Source: Phaseolus vulgaris
Lineage: Eukaryota; Streptophyta; Magnoliopsida; Fabales; Fabaceae
Reading direction: 5' to 3'
DNA: 64,000 nucleotides
Assembly: GCF_000499845.2 (NCBI RefSeq)
Contig: NC_023749.2
Location: forward strand, 12,613,625 to 12,677,624
Made by a program: the position numbers and the translations under genes. Position 1 is the stretch's first letter; every line of letters starts with the position of its first letter. Shown here in pieces: positions 33,983 to 44,172 of the stretch. The notes beneath the pieces were generated by a model. It was not told the DNA's origin, did not search any database, and saw only the letters and a list, made by a program, of their open reading frames with translations.

Positions 33983-34238
33983 TGAAAGAATATTTTCTGT
34001 TTTATTCAATCTGTCCTTCATCTATAGCAATGATACATATATATATAACCATAGCATTAGAACCGTACAGAACCGTACAGATTCTTTTTCTAACATAACA
34101 TCTATAATTAAGACTAATTATAGACCCATTAATAGTGATTATATTCCTATAATTAAGTCTAATTATAGACTCATTAATAGTGATTATATTCCTGTAATTA
34201 AGTCTAATTAAGTCTAATAATGATTTTGTCCGGTAATA
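33983..34238 (-). repeat. 5' LTR of the Copia element
   Basis: 256 bp. It differs from the 3' LTR by a 2-bp extension of a TA run, a 10-bp tandem duplication (AACCGTACAG) and two substitutions. Confidence 0.93.
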
Positions 34239-34243
34239 GTTGC

Positions 34244-34634
34244 CTTCCACATACATTGTGTTTGTCTACGTGTAAATTAAAAGAGTCATTGCACCATGAC
34301 TGTATCGAGTTTGTAGATGAATCCAACATTAGGTCGAGTTGAATCAACTTGGTACCAGGTCGAGCCAAGTTGGCCCAGGTCATGTTGAATCAACGGGGCT
34401 CCAGGTCAAGCCAGTTTCGACCCTAGTACATTGGTATGTTGGAATATCTAGAGAATATTTGTAACATCTTTTAGTTCATCCGTATTTGTTGATTTGTCGA
34501 AGAAATTTTTCGCATATTTCTATATATGAATGTGACTCATTAAGTGTTATTGTAACTTTCGTTACTATTATTTATTACGTGACTTGAGGTGTTCTTTGAC
34601 TCGGTTAGTCACCAAGTTCAAAATTGACTCGTCC

Positions 34635-34691
<57 letters not shown>

Positions 34692-34700
34692 TGTCTAAGA
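34244..34700. other. Non-coding gap with microsatellite
   Basis: Contains imperfect repeats built on CCAGGTCRAGCC (34330-34430) and a TA microsatellite (34637-34687). No gene. Confidence 0.6.
34637..34687. repeat. TA microsatellite
   Basis: About 25 uninterrupted TA units. Confidence 0.95.
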
Positions 34701-36053
34701 TTTTGAAATCTGAAAAACACGAATGATGTCTAAAGGTCCCTTTTTTAAATTGAGATGATTAAAACAGTAACCAAATTAGGGATAAAACAAAATTTTGCGT
34801 TAAACAAAAAATATAAAGCATGTCCAACATCTAATATCTAATTTGTGCCGAATACAAATTAATGTCATTGCCCAATTAGCCACGCGTTCATTGCAAAGCG
34901 GTTAAGATACAGCGATGAATGCTATGGGATCCCTCCAAATCGCACTTTCTCATCTACATCATCCAACTAAACTTCATTTTTGTCTCCAATTATACATATT
35001 TTTTTAATATTAAATATTAAAAAAATTAAAATTATATAAATGTTAAATCAAAATATCAAATAAAAATTAGATAATGATTAAATAATTATAAAAAATAACA
35101 GTGTCTAATCCCTATAATTAAGTTAGAAAATTAAGACGAAGAAAAATTCTTTAATTATCTAAAACTAAAGTAATTTATTAATTTAAAAAAGAGACAAATA
35201 CGAGGATGTAAATAAATATTAGAATGGTTACAAAGCCAAAATATATATATATATATATATATATTTTATATATATATATATATATATATTCCTTTTATAT
35301 CTAAATTAAAAAATAGAATATTATCCGTACTTAGTCTATACAAAAAATTTCGTAAAAATCGAATAATAATAAAAAAGATGAGATAATTGTTTATTATTTA
35401 ACTACATGATACATGATTAATTTTTTAACATATTAAATTGTTTATTTATTTATTATATACTCTTTCCTTCCATTTATTTTTAATTTTCCATATGCTATTT
35501 ATATGATATTCTAAAATTTAGGATAATAATTTTCTAAAACATTTTAAATAATATTAATTACTATTGTATCAATTAGACTTTTTTTTAATAATATTTTTTT
35601 TAAATGATTGTTGTTACATGAGGTGTCAGTCTAACTGTTGACACCTAGCTGAGATGTTAAGTAACATAGTGATACCTAATATGAAAGTTTTTTATAAAAA
35701 AAAAATAGACGGTTATTTTTCATCTAATATTTAGTTAATTTAAATTTATTTTTTTATTATATCAAAACAAAAATATCAACTTAAAAAAATTACTTAAATA
35801 AAAAACTAATTTTAATTATAATACATTTTAATAATAATAACAATTTTATTATAATTGTGTTTTAATTCATAACATATAAAAAAATAAGTTACATATGTTA
35901 TGATCAAAAAACAGCCATAACAAAATTACAAAATTAAACATAAATATAAAATTTCAACTAATGTTTAAATTAAACATACAATAAACTAATATATGAATAA
36001 TGTTTTAATTTTTCTATCAAATGTTACATCAAATATTTAGATCACATGAATAA
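34700..36053 (-). repeat. Long dispersed repeat, minus arm
   Basis: Reverse complement of 9437-11075 with a gap of about 500 bp. It includes two TA-rich runs (35240-35264 and 35268-35288) not in the other arm. No coding content. Confidence 0.75.
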
Positions 36054-37282
36054 CTATCGATGACCTTAAAAGACACAGCAGCATTAATTAGATTTATAGA
36101 TCAACAAATCAATAATCCTTTATGCGTAATAAACTACATTTAACATAGTATAAATTTCATTCAACAATTTCCTATTTCCTATGAGACTTCTAATTAAATA
36201 TAAGTAACTATATCACCCACAATTTATTATATGAAAATTTTATTATCTCTTACTACATGATAAAGTTTTATCTTCTTAACTTAATGTATAATTAGAAAAC
36301 GAATATATGATTAAATGTATTAATTTAATACATACATAACACCTTAATACTTCCTTGACTAACATCCACACATAAGATATTATTAGGCTTCAACACAAAA
36401 ACAAACAAAAAACTTAAGATTTAAGGAAAGAAAAAAAAATCAAATTTTATTATAATTCACAATTCTTCAGCACCATTTAACCGATATGATAAGAAATAAG
36501 AACTTAATATTTTAATTTTTATACTCAACAAATTTTAAATTTATTAGTTTTAAACGTTTATATTAAAAAGTATCTCACGATAAAATCAATTGTCGATATA
36601 TTTTATGATAGAATTTTTTTACAACCTGGTTGTGCGAATACAACCGTTTGATAACTACTTTTAATGATAAAATATAAAATCAAAATATTTAATTAAAATA
36701 TAAATTAAATTATTGAATTAGAAAAAGTATTATAAATATTGTAAAAGGATGTTATAACGTAAAAGGGGATCTTAAAGTATCAGTATTCATCTTATTTTTA
36801 GATCGATAACCATTAATTCTCAATATATTATCTAATAACCAAAATAAAATTTCTACAAATTATGTCCATGCCTGTATGATTAAATATAATAGTGATTGGC
36901 AGATAGAAAATTTTATGTGTACACCTTCCAATTTTAAAACATCTAATGATATTTTTAAATTTGTAGTTGATTTTTCTCAATTTATATTTCAAAATAAAAG
37001 TATTATATTATTGGTGTCGATGAATGTTTACTAGAAAATTGGGTGTTTGTCTATAACCCTTAATATTAATATGTGGATCTAATTTCAAAGTGCACATGTC
37101 ATATAAATTAGGGCCTCAAATTTTTTTATTTATTTTTAATCTATTATTTATGATGATTTTCCGAAACTTAATTTTATATTAATTATTGTAGAAACTAATT
37201 GAAGAAAATAACAGGAGGTAAAAGGTTTAAGGAAATAATAGGAGGCAAAAGGTTGTAAACTAATTGCACGAAATTGCAAAAC
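36054..37282. other. AT-rich stretch without genes
   Basis: I see no domain, long open frame or clear repeat boundary. A small duplication GGAGGYAAAAGG lies near 37213-37252. Confidence 0.5.
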
Positions 37283-37470
37283 TGTTGAACTAATTCCATT
37301 ATTTTGATTTACTTCAATAATATATATAATAAAATTATAATTACTGGAAGCTATAAAATAGGAATACTAACAGACCTCTAAACTGACCATTAATGCAATA
37401 ATAACGGTAAAATAGTTTAAGAGTAATAAAATCACAATTAATAATAATAAAATCTGAATTAATATCAACA
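37283..37470 (-). repeat. Probable 3' LTR of a Copia fragment
   Basis: TGTTGA at 37283 and TCAACA at 37470 form inverted ends (188 bp). The minus strand shows a purine tract, AATTAAGGGAGGA, immediately before it. The outer boundary is tentative because no partner LTR exists. Confidence 0.55.
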
Positions 37471-38760
37471 TCCTCCCTTAATTCTGATTTGGAACAAACC
37501 TTCATGCCCAACCAATCTCTTAAATTGATGAAAGCACCGATCTTCAATGGCTTAGTGAAAATATCTACAATTTGATCTTCCGATCTGCAGTATTCCAATT
37601 TGATCATGTTCTTCCCAACTTGGTCTCGCAAGAAGTGATATCGAATATCAATGTGTTTACTTCTTTAATGAAAAACCGGATTCTTTGCAAGATTAATTGC
37701 AGAGACATTATCAACATAAAGCTTAATTGGAACATCTAGATTAAAACCAATTTGAGTCATGATATTGCTAAGCCAAACTGATTGACAAACACTTGCTGCT
37801 GATGCTACATACTCAGCTTCACAAGTAGATAATGCAACAATTGATTGTTTCTTTGATGACCACAAGCAAGCAGTCTTTCTGATCATAAAACAATTACCAC
37901 TAGTGCTCTTCCTCTCGTCTGAATCTCCACCCGCAATCACTGTCTGAGTATCCGACGATCTCAATCTTCTTAGATGAAGAGTAAAATAGACCAAAATCAA
38001 TTACTTTGTGTCCTTTTGGAAGATCAGTGAGATGCCATGTATTGTTTTTCTCAATCGCCATAAATTCTTCAATCATAGCCTCTTGCCATTTGGGGTGTTG
38101 AATGACATGTGCAAGTCTCACGGGTTTTGATTCTGCAAGAAAAGCAAAGTGAATTAAATCTCCATTGTCATCAACTTCATCATCAAGATTTACTTCACAA
38201 TCTTGAAGGTGTACAGGTTGTCGTTGCTGCCTTCTTGGTCGCTCCATCATAGTTGTAATTGGAGTTGCAACTTCAGGTTGAATTACAACTTCAGGTTGAA
38301 CTGCAGGTGCTTTGACAAATGTAACATCACGACTGACAATCACCTTCTTTGTCATTGGATTGTACAATCCATGCTTATATCCAATGAAAATGGTCTTCAT
38401 TGCCTTATCATCCAACTTCGATCTTGCTGCCTTGGGGACATGAGCATAAGTAATTTACCCAAATACCTTCAAGTGTTGCACCTTGGGTTTGAATCCACTT
38501 CATGCCTCAATCGGAGTTGTGTTAGGAAAACTCCTAGTGGGTGATCTATTTATCAAATATACTGCACATGTTACGGCCTCGACCCAAAAATAATTTGGCA
38601 TGCCTTTCGCTTTAAGCATGCTCCTCGCCATGTTCATGATTGTTCTATTCTTTCTCTCAGCAACTCCATTGTGTTGAGGTGTGTAGGGACAAGTTATATT
38701 ATACTGCAAACCAAGTTCTTCACAATGCCTCTTGAACTCATTAAACTTGTACTCACCCCT
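37471..38760 (-). pseudogene. Copia pol fragment with the RT deleted
   Basis: From 38760 leftward the minus strand encodes the integrase part (YTPQHNGVAERKNRTIMNMA, NYFWVEAV), the linker after it (FIGYKHGLYNPMTKKVIVSR, HPKWQEAMIEEF, LPKGHKV), then jumps near 38010 to RNase H (SSSKKIEIVGYSDSD, STCEAEYVAS, LYVDNVSAINLAKNPV) and its tail (QIVDIFTKPL). The whole RT, normally several hundred residues between these points, is missing. Frame changes near 38000, 37900 and 37660 break the rest. The 5' portion of the element, from mid-integrase upward, is replaced by a Gypsy fragment at about 38757-38763. Confidence 0.82.
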
Positions 38761-40284
38761 AGGAATTTCCCTCCCTCGACCCGAAATGTGCACTTCTCGG
38801 GGTTGAGCTTCATGTTGACCCCTCTGAGGGCCTTGAACACCTCTTGGAGGTCCTCCACGTGCTGGTCGAAAGAGTCGGACTTCACCATTATGTCGTCCAC
38901 GTATACCTCTACACATCGGCCGATCAGCCCTTTGAAGATCTTGTCCATGAGGCGCTGGTAGGTTGCCCTTGCGTTCTTGAAGCCGAACGGCATGACCTCA
39001 TAGTAGTAGTTGGCGTCGACCTTCATGAAGGTCGTTTTCTCCTTATCTTTGGGGTGCATACTTATCTGGTTATAATCAGAATAAGCATCCAGGAAGCTCA
39101 AGATTTTATGGTCGGCCGCCCCGTCCATCAGGCGGTTGATGTTAGGTAGGGGGTAGGAGTCTTTCGGACACACGCTGTTGAGGTTTCTGTAGTCGACGCA
39201 CATCCTCCAGCTGTCGTTCGACTTGATGACCATGACGACATTGGCCAGCCAAGTCATGTACCAGACCTTCCATATGAACCCAGCCGACAGAAGCTTCTCG
39301 GCCTCTTCCTTCGCCGCTAGACGTTTTTCATCGCCTAGATCCCTCTTCTTCTTGGAGATAGGTCGGGCTTCTTTAAATATTGACAGCTTATGAGTGATGA
39401 TGTCCAGGCTCACTCCCGGCATGTCGGTCGGTGTCCACGCAAACAGATCTACGTTCTTCTTTAGCGCGACGTGCATTATCTCGGCCTCGGTCGTGCCATG
39501 GTCGTCCCCACAATAGTACTGTGTTCTTCAACCAGGAGCGATACTCTCCTAGGCTCTTCCCTCGCTTCCAGTCTGTCCTCGGTCGCCCGGGGGTCTAGGT
39601 CTACCAACGCGACGGTTGGCTTGACTGACATCGGTCGGGCCTCCCAGGGTGAGCGGTCCTTTCGGGACGACTTTCTCTTGGGAGAGATGTCATTCCTTAA
39701 AGGCTCCACCTGGAGGCTTTCGGCATAGCACTCTCGTGCCTCTTTCTGGTCCACGTGGACTGTAAGAATATCTCTCATCTTCAAAGGGAACTTCATTTCC
39801 AGGTAAGGAGTCGATATGATGGCCATCAGCCGATTGATGGATGCTTAGTCGAGGAGGACATTGTAGGAGGTATTGGCATCGATGACCAGATACCGGATCC
39901 TTATGGTCTTGTTGTTCTTCTCCTGGCCGAAGGTGGTGTAGAGCTCAATGTATCCCTTGGTACCCACCCTCTCACCCGAGAAACCGACTACATGGTCGTC
40001 ATAAGGCACCATCTCGGCCTCGGGTATCCTCATGGCTTTAAACGTTTTCCAGTAGAGGATGTCTACTAAACTCCCTTGGTCCACAGGGGTCTTCCTGATG
40101 GTGAATCGGTCTATGTCTACCGATATTACCATGGGGTCGTCTTGGTGGTAACCACACCCTTGAAGTCTTCAAATGTGAAGGTGATGGGTGGCATCCTCGG
40201 TCGGAATGTCACCGCATTCACCTGATGTACCGCTCGCAGGTGCTCAGCCTGGATGAGTTCCTCGATCTTGTCCTTCAAAGCCTA
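38760..40284 (-). pseudogene. Gypsy gag-protease-RT fragment (Tat-like)
   Basis: The minus strand from 40284 encodes the end of gag (ALKDKIEELIQAEHL), then the protease region (KTPVDQGSLVDILY, where VDQGS stands for the usual D-x-G-S motif, and VLLD), a linker, and the RT N-terminal two-thirds: MPGVSLDIITHKL, WRMCVDYRNLN, MPFGFKNARATYQRLM and the catalytic YVDDIMVKS. It ends abruptly at FRVEGGKFLG, where Copia integrase begins. A frame change lies near 40140 and a stop near 39840. The piece is GC-rich relative to its surroundings, like the Tat-like element at 61983. Confidence 0.85.
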
Positions 40285-40845
40285 ACACGTCCTTTTCTTG
40301 CCTTTTCTGTGAACAAAGTTTGCCAATACATGCACAAACCACAGTTGAGTCATTGGCAGACTGTCAAACAGATCCTTCATTACCTCGCTGGAATTACCAC
40401 TGATGGGCTTCACTTCTCTTCATCTTCTACTTATTCCATCACCAGATTCAGTGACTCCGACTAGGCCACAGACTTGGATGATCACAAGTGTACAACTGGA
40501 TATTGCATTTTTTTTAGAAATAACATGGTTTCATGGTCTTCAAAGAAACAAAAGGTTGTTTCTCGGAGTCGCACTGAGGCTGAGTATTGAAGTGTTGTTG
40601 CTACACTTACTGACCTTATTTGGATACAATCTCTGATGCATGAACTTCGTATAACATCTCCAACACCGCAACTTTACTCAGACAACCTAGGTGCAGTTGA
40701 GTGCACTCCCGTTCCAAGAACTTTGAACTTGATTTGCACTTTGTACGTGATCGTGTTCAAGAACGACGTCTCACTCTAGTTCACCTCCCATCCCAGTTTC
40801 AAATAGTTGATATTCTCACGAAACCTGCTTCTGGTGTAGAACAAG
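40285..40845 (+). pseudogene. Copia RT end and RNase H fragment
   Basis: The plus strand encodes the late RT and RNase H of a third Copia element: FSVNKVCQYMHKPQLSHWQT, LHYLAGITTDGLHF, then SWSSKKQKVVSRSRTEAEY, YSDNLGAV and, in another frame, FELDLHFVRDRVQERRL and IVDILTKPAS. At least three stops or frame changes break it. It is in the opposite orientation to both neighbours and joins the truncated family B LTR at 40846 with no intervening sequence. Confidence 0.82.
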
Positions 40846-42012
40846 CAAAATTAACAGATTCAATTTCAAAAGAACAGATTTAGTTCTTGACAGAATTAAG
40901 CAAAACCAGAAATGGGTGCAGGGATGAGAAGAAAAGGCACACAAGTTTTTATACTGGTTCACTCATACAGAGCTACGTCCAGTTTCACCTTACCCCAAGG
41001 TGGAATTCACTAAAAACAGTACCAATCACTTACAATCACAACAGTTCTTGAACACTACAAGAACAATACAACCAATGCTGAAAAACCCTATTTCAGCACA
41101 CCTTGCACTCCAAGAAACCCTATCAAGGAGTGACTAACACTTACACCTTTACAAACCAGAATAAAGGAAGGATTACACCTGAAAAGAAGATGCTAGAACT
41201 CAAAACCAGTAGTTCAATTTGCTGCAGAACTGCACCAGCACCTTCACCAAGATCAAAGGTTTCCTAGAACAAGCACACTTGAAAATCCCTTTGGAAAACC
41301 TTTCAAAAATCTTTCAATCCGTCTTTTCACATTGAAAATATTTTATCTCTGTCAAAAACGTAATTGTTCAGCACCCTTTCATGTGAGAGAGGCTTTTCTT
41401 TATATAGAAAACAATTTCTAACTACTTTTCAAAAAAACAGTTGAAAAGCTGTTATGAAAACAACAAATTCAGTTTTGAACTTAACAGATTTATTTTGTGA
41501 AAACTGCCAACTCAGCTAACTGAAATAACTGTCTGAGTTGTACCTTTGGTGCCCTAACTAACTTGCGAAAAACCTTTCAGCAGACCAAAGAATAAACCTG
41601 TTCTTTCACAGAGAAACAGATTAAAAGATAACAAACAGGACAACTCAGCTTAACTGAAATAACGAACTAAGCTTTACCTGTGATGTCCCAACAGAATTTT
41701 AGAAAAGCCTTTTTAATAGAGAAGAAATAAATCGATTCTTTCTCCATAAAACAGATTTATTTTTGTACTGATTTAAATCTTTTAAGAGCACTTTTAAAAG
41801 CTTTTCAAAAACCATTTAACCACATCATGTGCTTGATCTAGGCTTGGTTAGGCATCTAGGATAGATCATGTAGCAAAAGGCAACCTTACACAATTACAAG
41901 CCTACATACAAGATCATCTAAACCTATTACAAACTTTACAACAAATTAGCTATTTTCTACATCAAACACAAACTAACACTAGGTAGAGAAGAGGCTTCAT
42001 CCATCTTCAACA
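40846..42012 (-). repeat. Truncated 3' LTR of family B
   Basis: Matches 49438-50604 base for base except for four substitutions. The part corresponding to 49022-49437 is missing, replaced by the Copia fragment at 40285-40845. Confidence 0.95.
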
Positions 42013-42028
42013 ATCTCCCCCTGTTTGA
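42013..42028 (-). other. Polypurine tract of family B
   Basis: Minus strand AAACAGGGGGAGAT immediately before the 3' LTR, the expected plus-strand primer. Confidence 0.9.
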
Positions 42029-42159
42029 TGGAGACAAATCCCCTTTGCACAGCATAATTTGATGATCACAATCTGTATTAGACTAATTGCCAAAACCTGC
42101 ACAAAATTTTTAGACATAAAACAAGAATTGAGCAGTTGTGAGTTTTGTGCTATCTCCAT

Positions 42160-42230
42160 GTACCATGTAGCTTTCTCTGTGAGCTGTACCATGGAGCTTT
42201 CTCTGTGAGTTGTTCTTCTCCCCCTTTGGA
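42160..42230 (-). repeat. Tandem repeat and second purine tract
   Basis: A 25-bp unit around GTACCATGKAGCTTTCTCTG occurs at 42160 and 42185. Beside it, 42215-42230 reads CCAAAGGGGGAGAAG on the minus strand, a second tract like the one at 42013. It could be an additional priming site or an older LTR border. Confidence 0.7.
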
Positions 42231-42445
42231 TTCATCAAACAGAATAAAGCATGGGATAAAAACATACAAGCCATTCATCACAGTTCAAACTATAAATCCA
42301 GTATTAAGTTCTATTACAAACCACAATAAAATCAACTAAAAAACAGTGCAGAATAAAGACAAACAGATTAAATCCAAATTGTTCAACAACATATAAAAGC
42401 TAAAGACTTAGATATAGGATCACTTGTCGTTGTAGTAGAGTTCAG

Positions 42446-43609
42446 CTAGCTGCACTTGAACTCCTTCAAGTTGGTCATCCAAGTGTTGAAACCTGCGTAA
42501 GTCATTTCATAGTGTGCCTTCTGCTCATATGTGAGTGTGTCCAGCCTGCTTAGCACTTGTCTTTCAAACATGGACAGAGGTTCACCTCTGTACTCAGGTG
42601 CCTCATATGCAACCATTGCATTTTGAATTGTAGCAGCAACATCTTCATGTCCAGCAGAGTGCACTGGTGATTCATCCATGTGTTGCACTCCATCAACATT
42701 TTCTTCTTCTTCATTTGCTGGATCAGCTGCCTCATTTTCAGCTCTGTTTGCAGCATTCCTTCTAAATACCCAGTTGTCATCCTCCTTTTGAAAGCCCATC
42801 TTGAGGAGAGTGGAGTTGTCTATTTCACTTGCTGCCTTAATGGTGTCATTTCTCTCATTTGTAGTGTCAACTTCAAAATAATCAATTAGCTTTGACACAA
42901 AGATAGCATATGGAAAACGATAGTCTGGTAACCTTGTGGATTTGAGCATATGCTCCACCATTGTACTCACCCAATTTACCTTGAGTTGGTTCATGATACA
43001 GTATAGCAGAACCAAGTCCTCTTCATGGAGAGTTGCATGATTACTTCCTCTTGGAGTAAGCTGCCAAGCAATGATGTAGGCTAGGAGTCTTGGAATGATT
43101 GTGAGATTTCCAGCATGGAATCTAGCTACTGGTTCAGCAGGGTTTCTCACACAACTTCTGTAAAACTGCATCTTGTTGAATCCCTGAATTCCAGCAGTGT
43201 TCCCTTTGCTAACCTTCATTCCAGAGTACTTGATTCCTCCCACATCGCTCCATATTTCCCTTGTAATCTTCAGCTTCACACCTTTCACATGAGAGACCAA
43301 ATTTTTGCCATCTTGAACCAAGTTGCTGTAGAATACTTTCACCAAGTCTGGGTAGACATTTCCAGTCATTTCTAGGAAGTTCTTCAGCTTTTGATGCTTG
43401 AGCAAGGTTTTTGCTTCAGTTAGATTTTCTTCTCTTAACCAAGAGAATTCCAGCACTTTGGGCGCATTGACTTGCTTCCTGCTTGTCTCATGGATGAAAC
43501 TTGTCATTGCTTCAGAATCTCCAGCAAACCATTTCTCCAGAATTCCTTGGTAGCTGCTAGATTGCTCATTGGATTTCTTCTTTCTGTGTGATGAGGATGT
43601 CATGCTCAA
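42446..43609 (-). CDS. Third ORF of family B, intact
   Basis: An open frame of 387 residues, between pol and the polypurine tract, on the same strand. The N-terminus is basic and Ser-rich. The central region (about 25-250) carries EKWFAGDSEAMTSFIHE, LEMTGNVYPDLVKVFYSNL, LVSHVKGVKLKI, IKYSGMKVSKGN, LTPRGSNHATLHEEDLV and FPYAIFVSKLIDYFEV; residues 280-320 are Glu/Ala-rich, and the last 60 begin with a LSMFERQVLSRLD segment and may be helical. No zinc motif, catalytic motif, signal peptide or clear membrane span is visible. It is homologous end to end with the broken ORF at 11618-12760. The central part resembles database entries called putative plant transposon protein domain (from memory). Translation would need a spliced or internal start, as it is downstream of gag-pol. 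Function unknown. Confidence 0.88.
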   Translation of the reverse strand: MSMTSSSHRKKKSNEQSSSYQGILEKWFAGDSEAMTSFIHETSRKQVNAPKVLEFSWLREENLTEAKTLLKHQKLKNFLEMTGNVYPDLVKVFYSNLVQDGKNLVSHVKGVKLKITREIWSDVGGIKYSGMKVSKGNTAGIQGFNKMQFYRSCVRNPAEPVARFHAGNLTIIPRLLAYIIAWQLTPRGSNHATLHEEDLVLLYCIMNQLKVNWVSTMVEHMLKSTRLPDYRFPYAIFVSKLIDYFEVDTTNERNDTIKAASEIDNSTLLKMGFQKEDDNWVFRRNAANRAENEAADPANEEEENVDGVQHMDESPVHSAGHEDVAATIQNAMVAYEAPEYRGEPLSMFERQVLSRLDTLTYEQKAHYEMTYAGFNTWMTNLKEFKCS

Positions 43610-44172
43610 TCTGTTTTTATCTGCACTAGTTTATTAATATACAATTCTAGCTAAAATAAAAAGCAGTTCAGATTTACACTCAAAACAGAAACGAAACCTG
43701 TAGTGAAGCAAATGTGAACCTGGACAGCTTATAGCACAGATGAGAAGGTGTGAGAGAAAGGCTGATTTGTGCTAGGTTTATATAGAGTCTTTAAACCAGA
43801 TTTTGAAAATCACAAATTTTAAAGCAAGACAATTTGATCAGATTTCAAGCATTATGGGTTTTGAAGAAAAGTCAAATCTATTAGATATGCTACAGATTTT
43901 ATTCTTATGGTGCAGCAGGTTTAGGTGTGGATTCACGTAAGAATATATTGGAACCAGATTTTGGCAAATCAAATCTGTTGCATCTACACAAAATCCAATC
44001 AGTTAGAATACCCACACATTAATTAGCATAGACCTGCTGGTCAATAACCGTAAAAGCAGTCAAAGATAAAGTGAGAGAGAGAAAAGTAAATCTTTCTCTT
44101 TCCTAGTCACAACTGTGATTTCTGAAACAGGGAACAGAACATGTTAGAAAATAAAACAACAGATTGAAATTT

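Larger units (their letters stand above)
29260..34238 (-). mobile_element. Complete Ty1/Copia element, probably Ale-like
   Basis: The element is 4979 bp with LTRs of 244 bp (29260-29503) and 256 bp (33983-34238), and GTTGC target duplications at 29255-29259 and 34239-34243. A methionine-tRNA primer site, a polypurine tract and a single gag-pol frame are all present. Short LTRs and total size fit the Ale group, which is inference. The LTRs differ, by my count, at two bases and two short indels, so insertion was recent. Confidence 0.93.

Noticed and set aside
37341..40883. An integrated plant pararetrovirus
   Set aside because: The domains are standard Copia and Gypsy pieces; no movement protein or viral coat domain is seen.
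42446..43609. Calling the third ORF an envelope gene
   Set aside because: The position fits, but no signal peptide, membrane span or fusion motif is visible.
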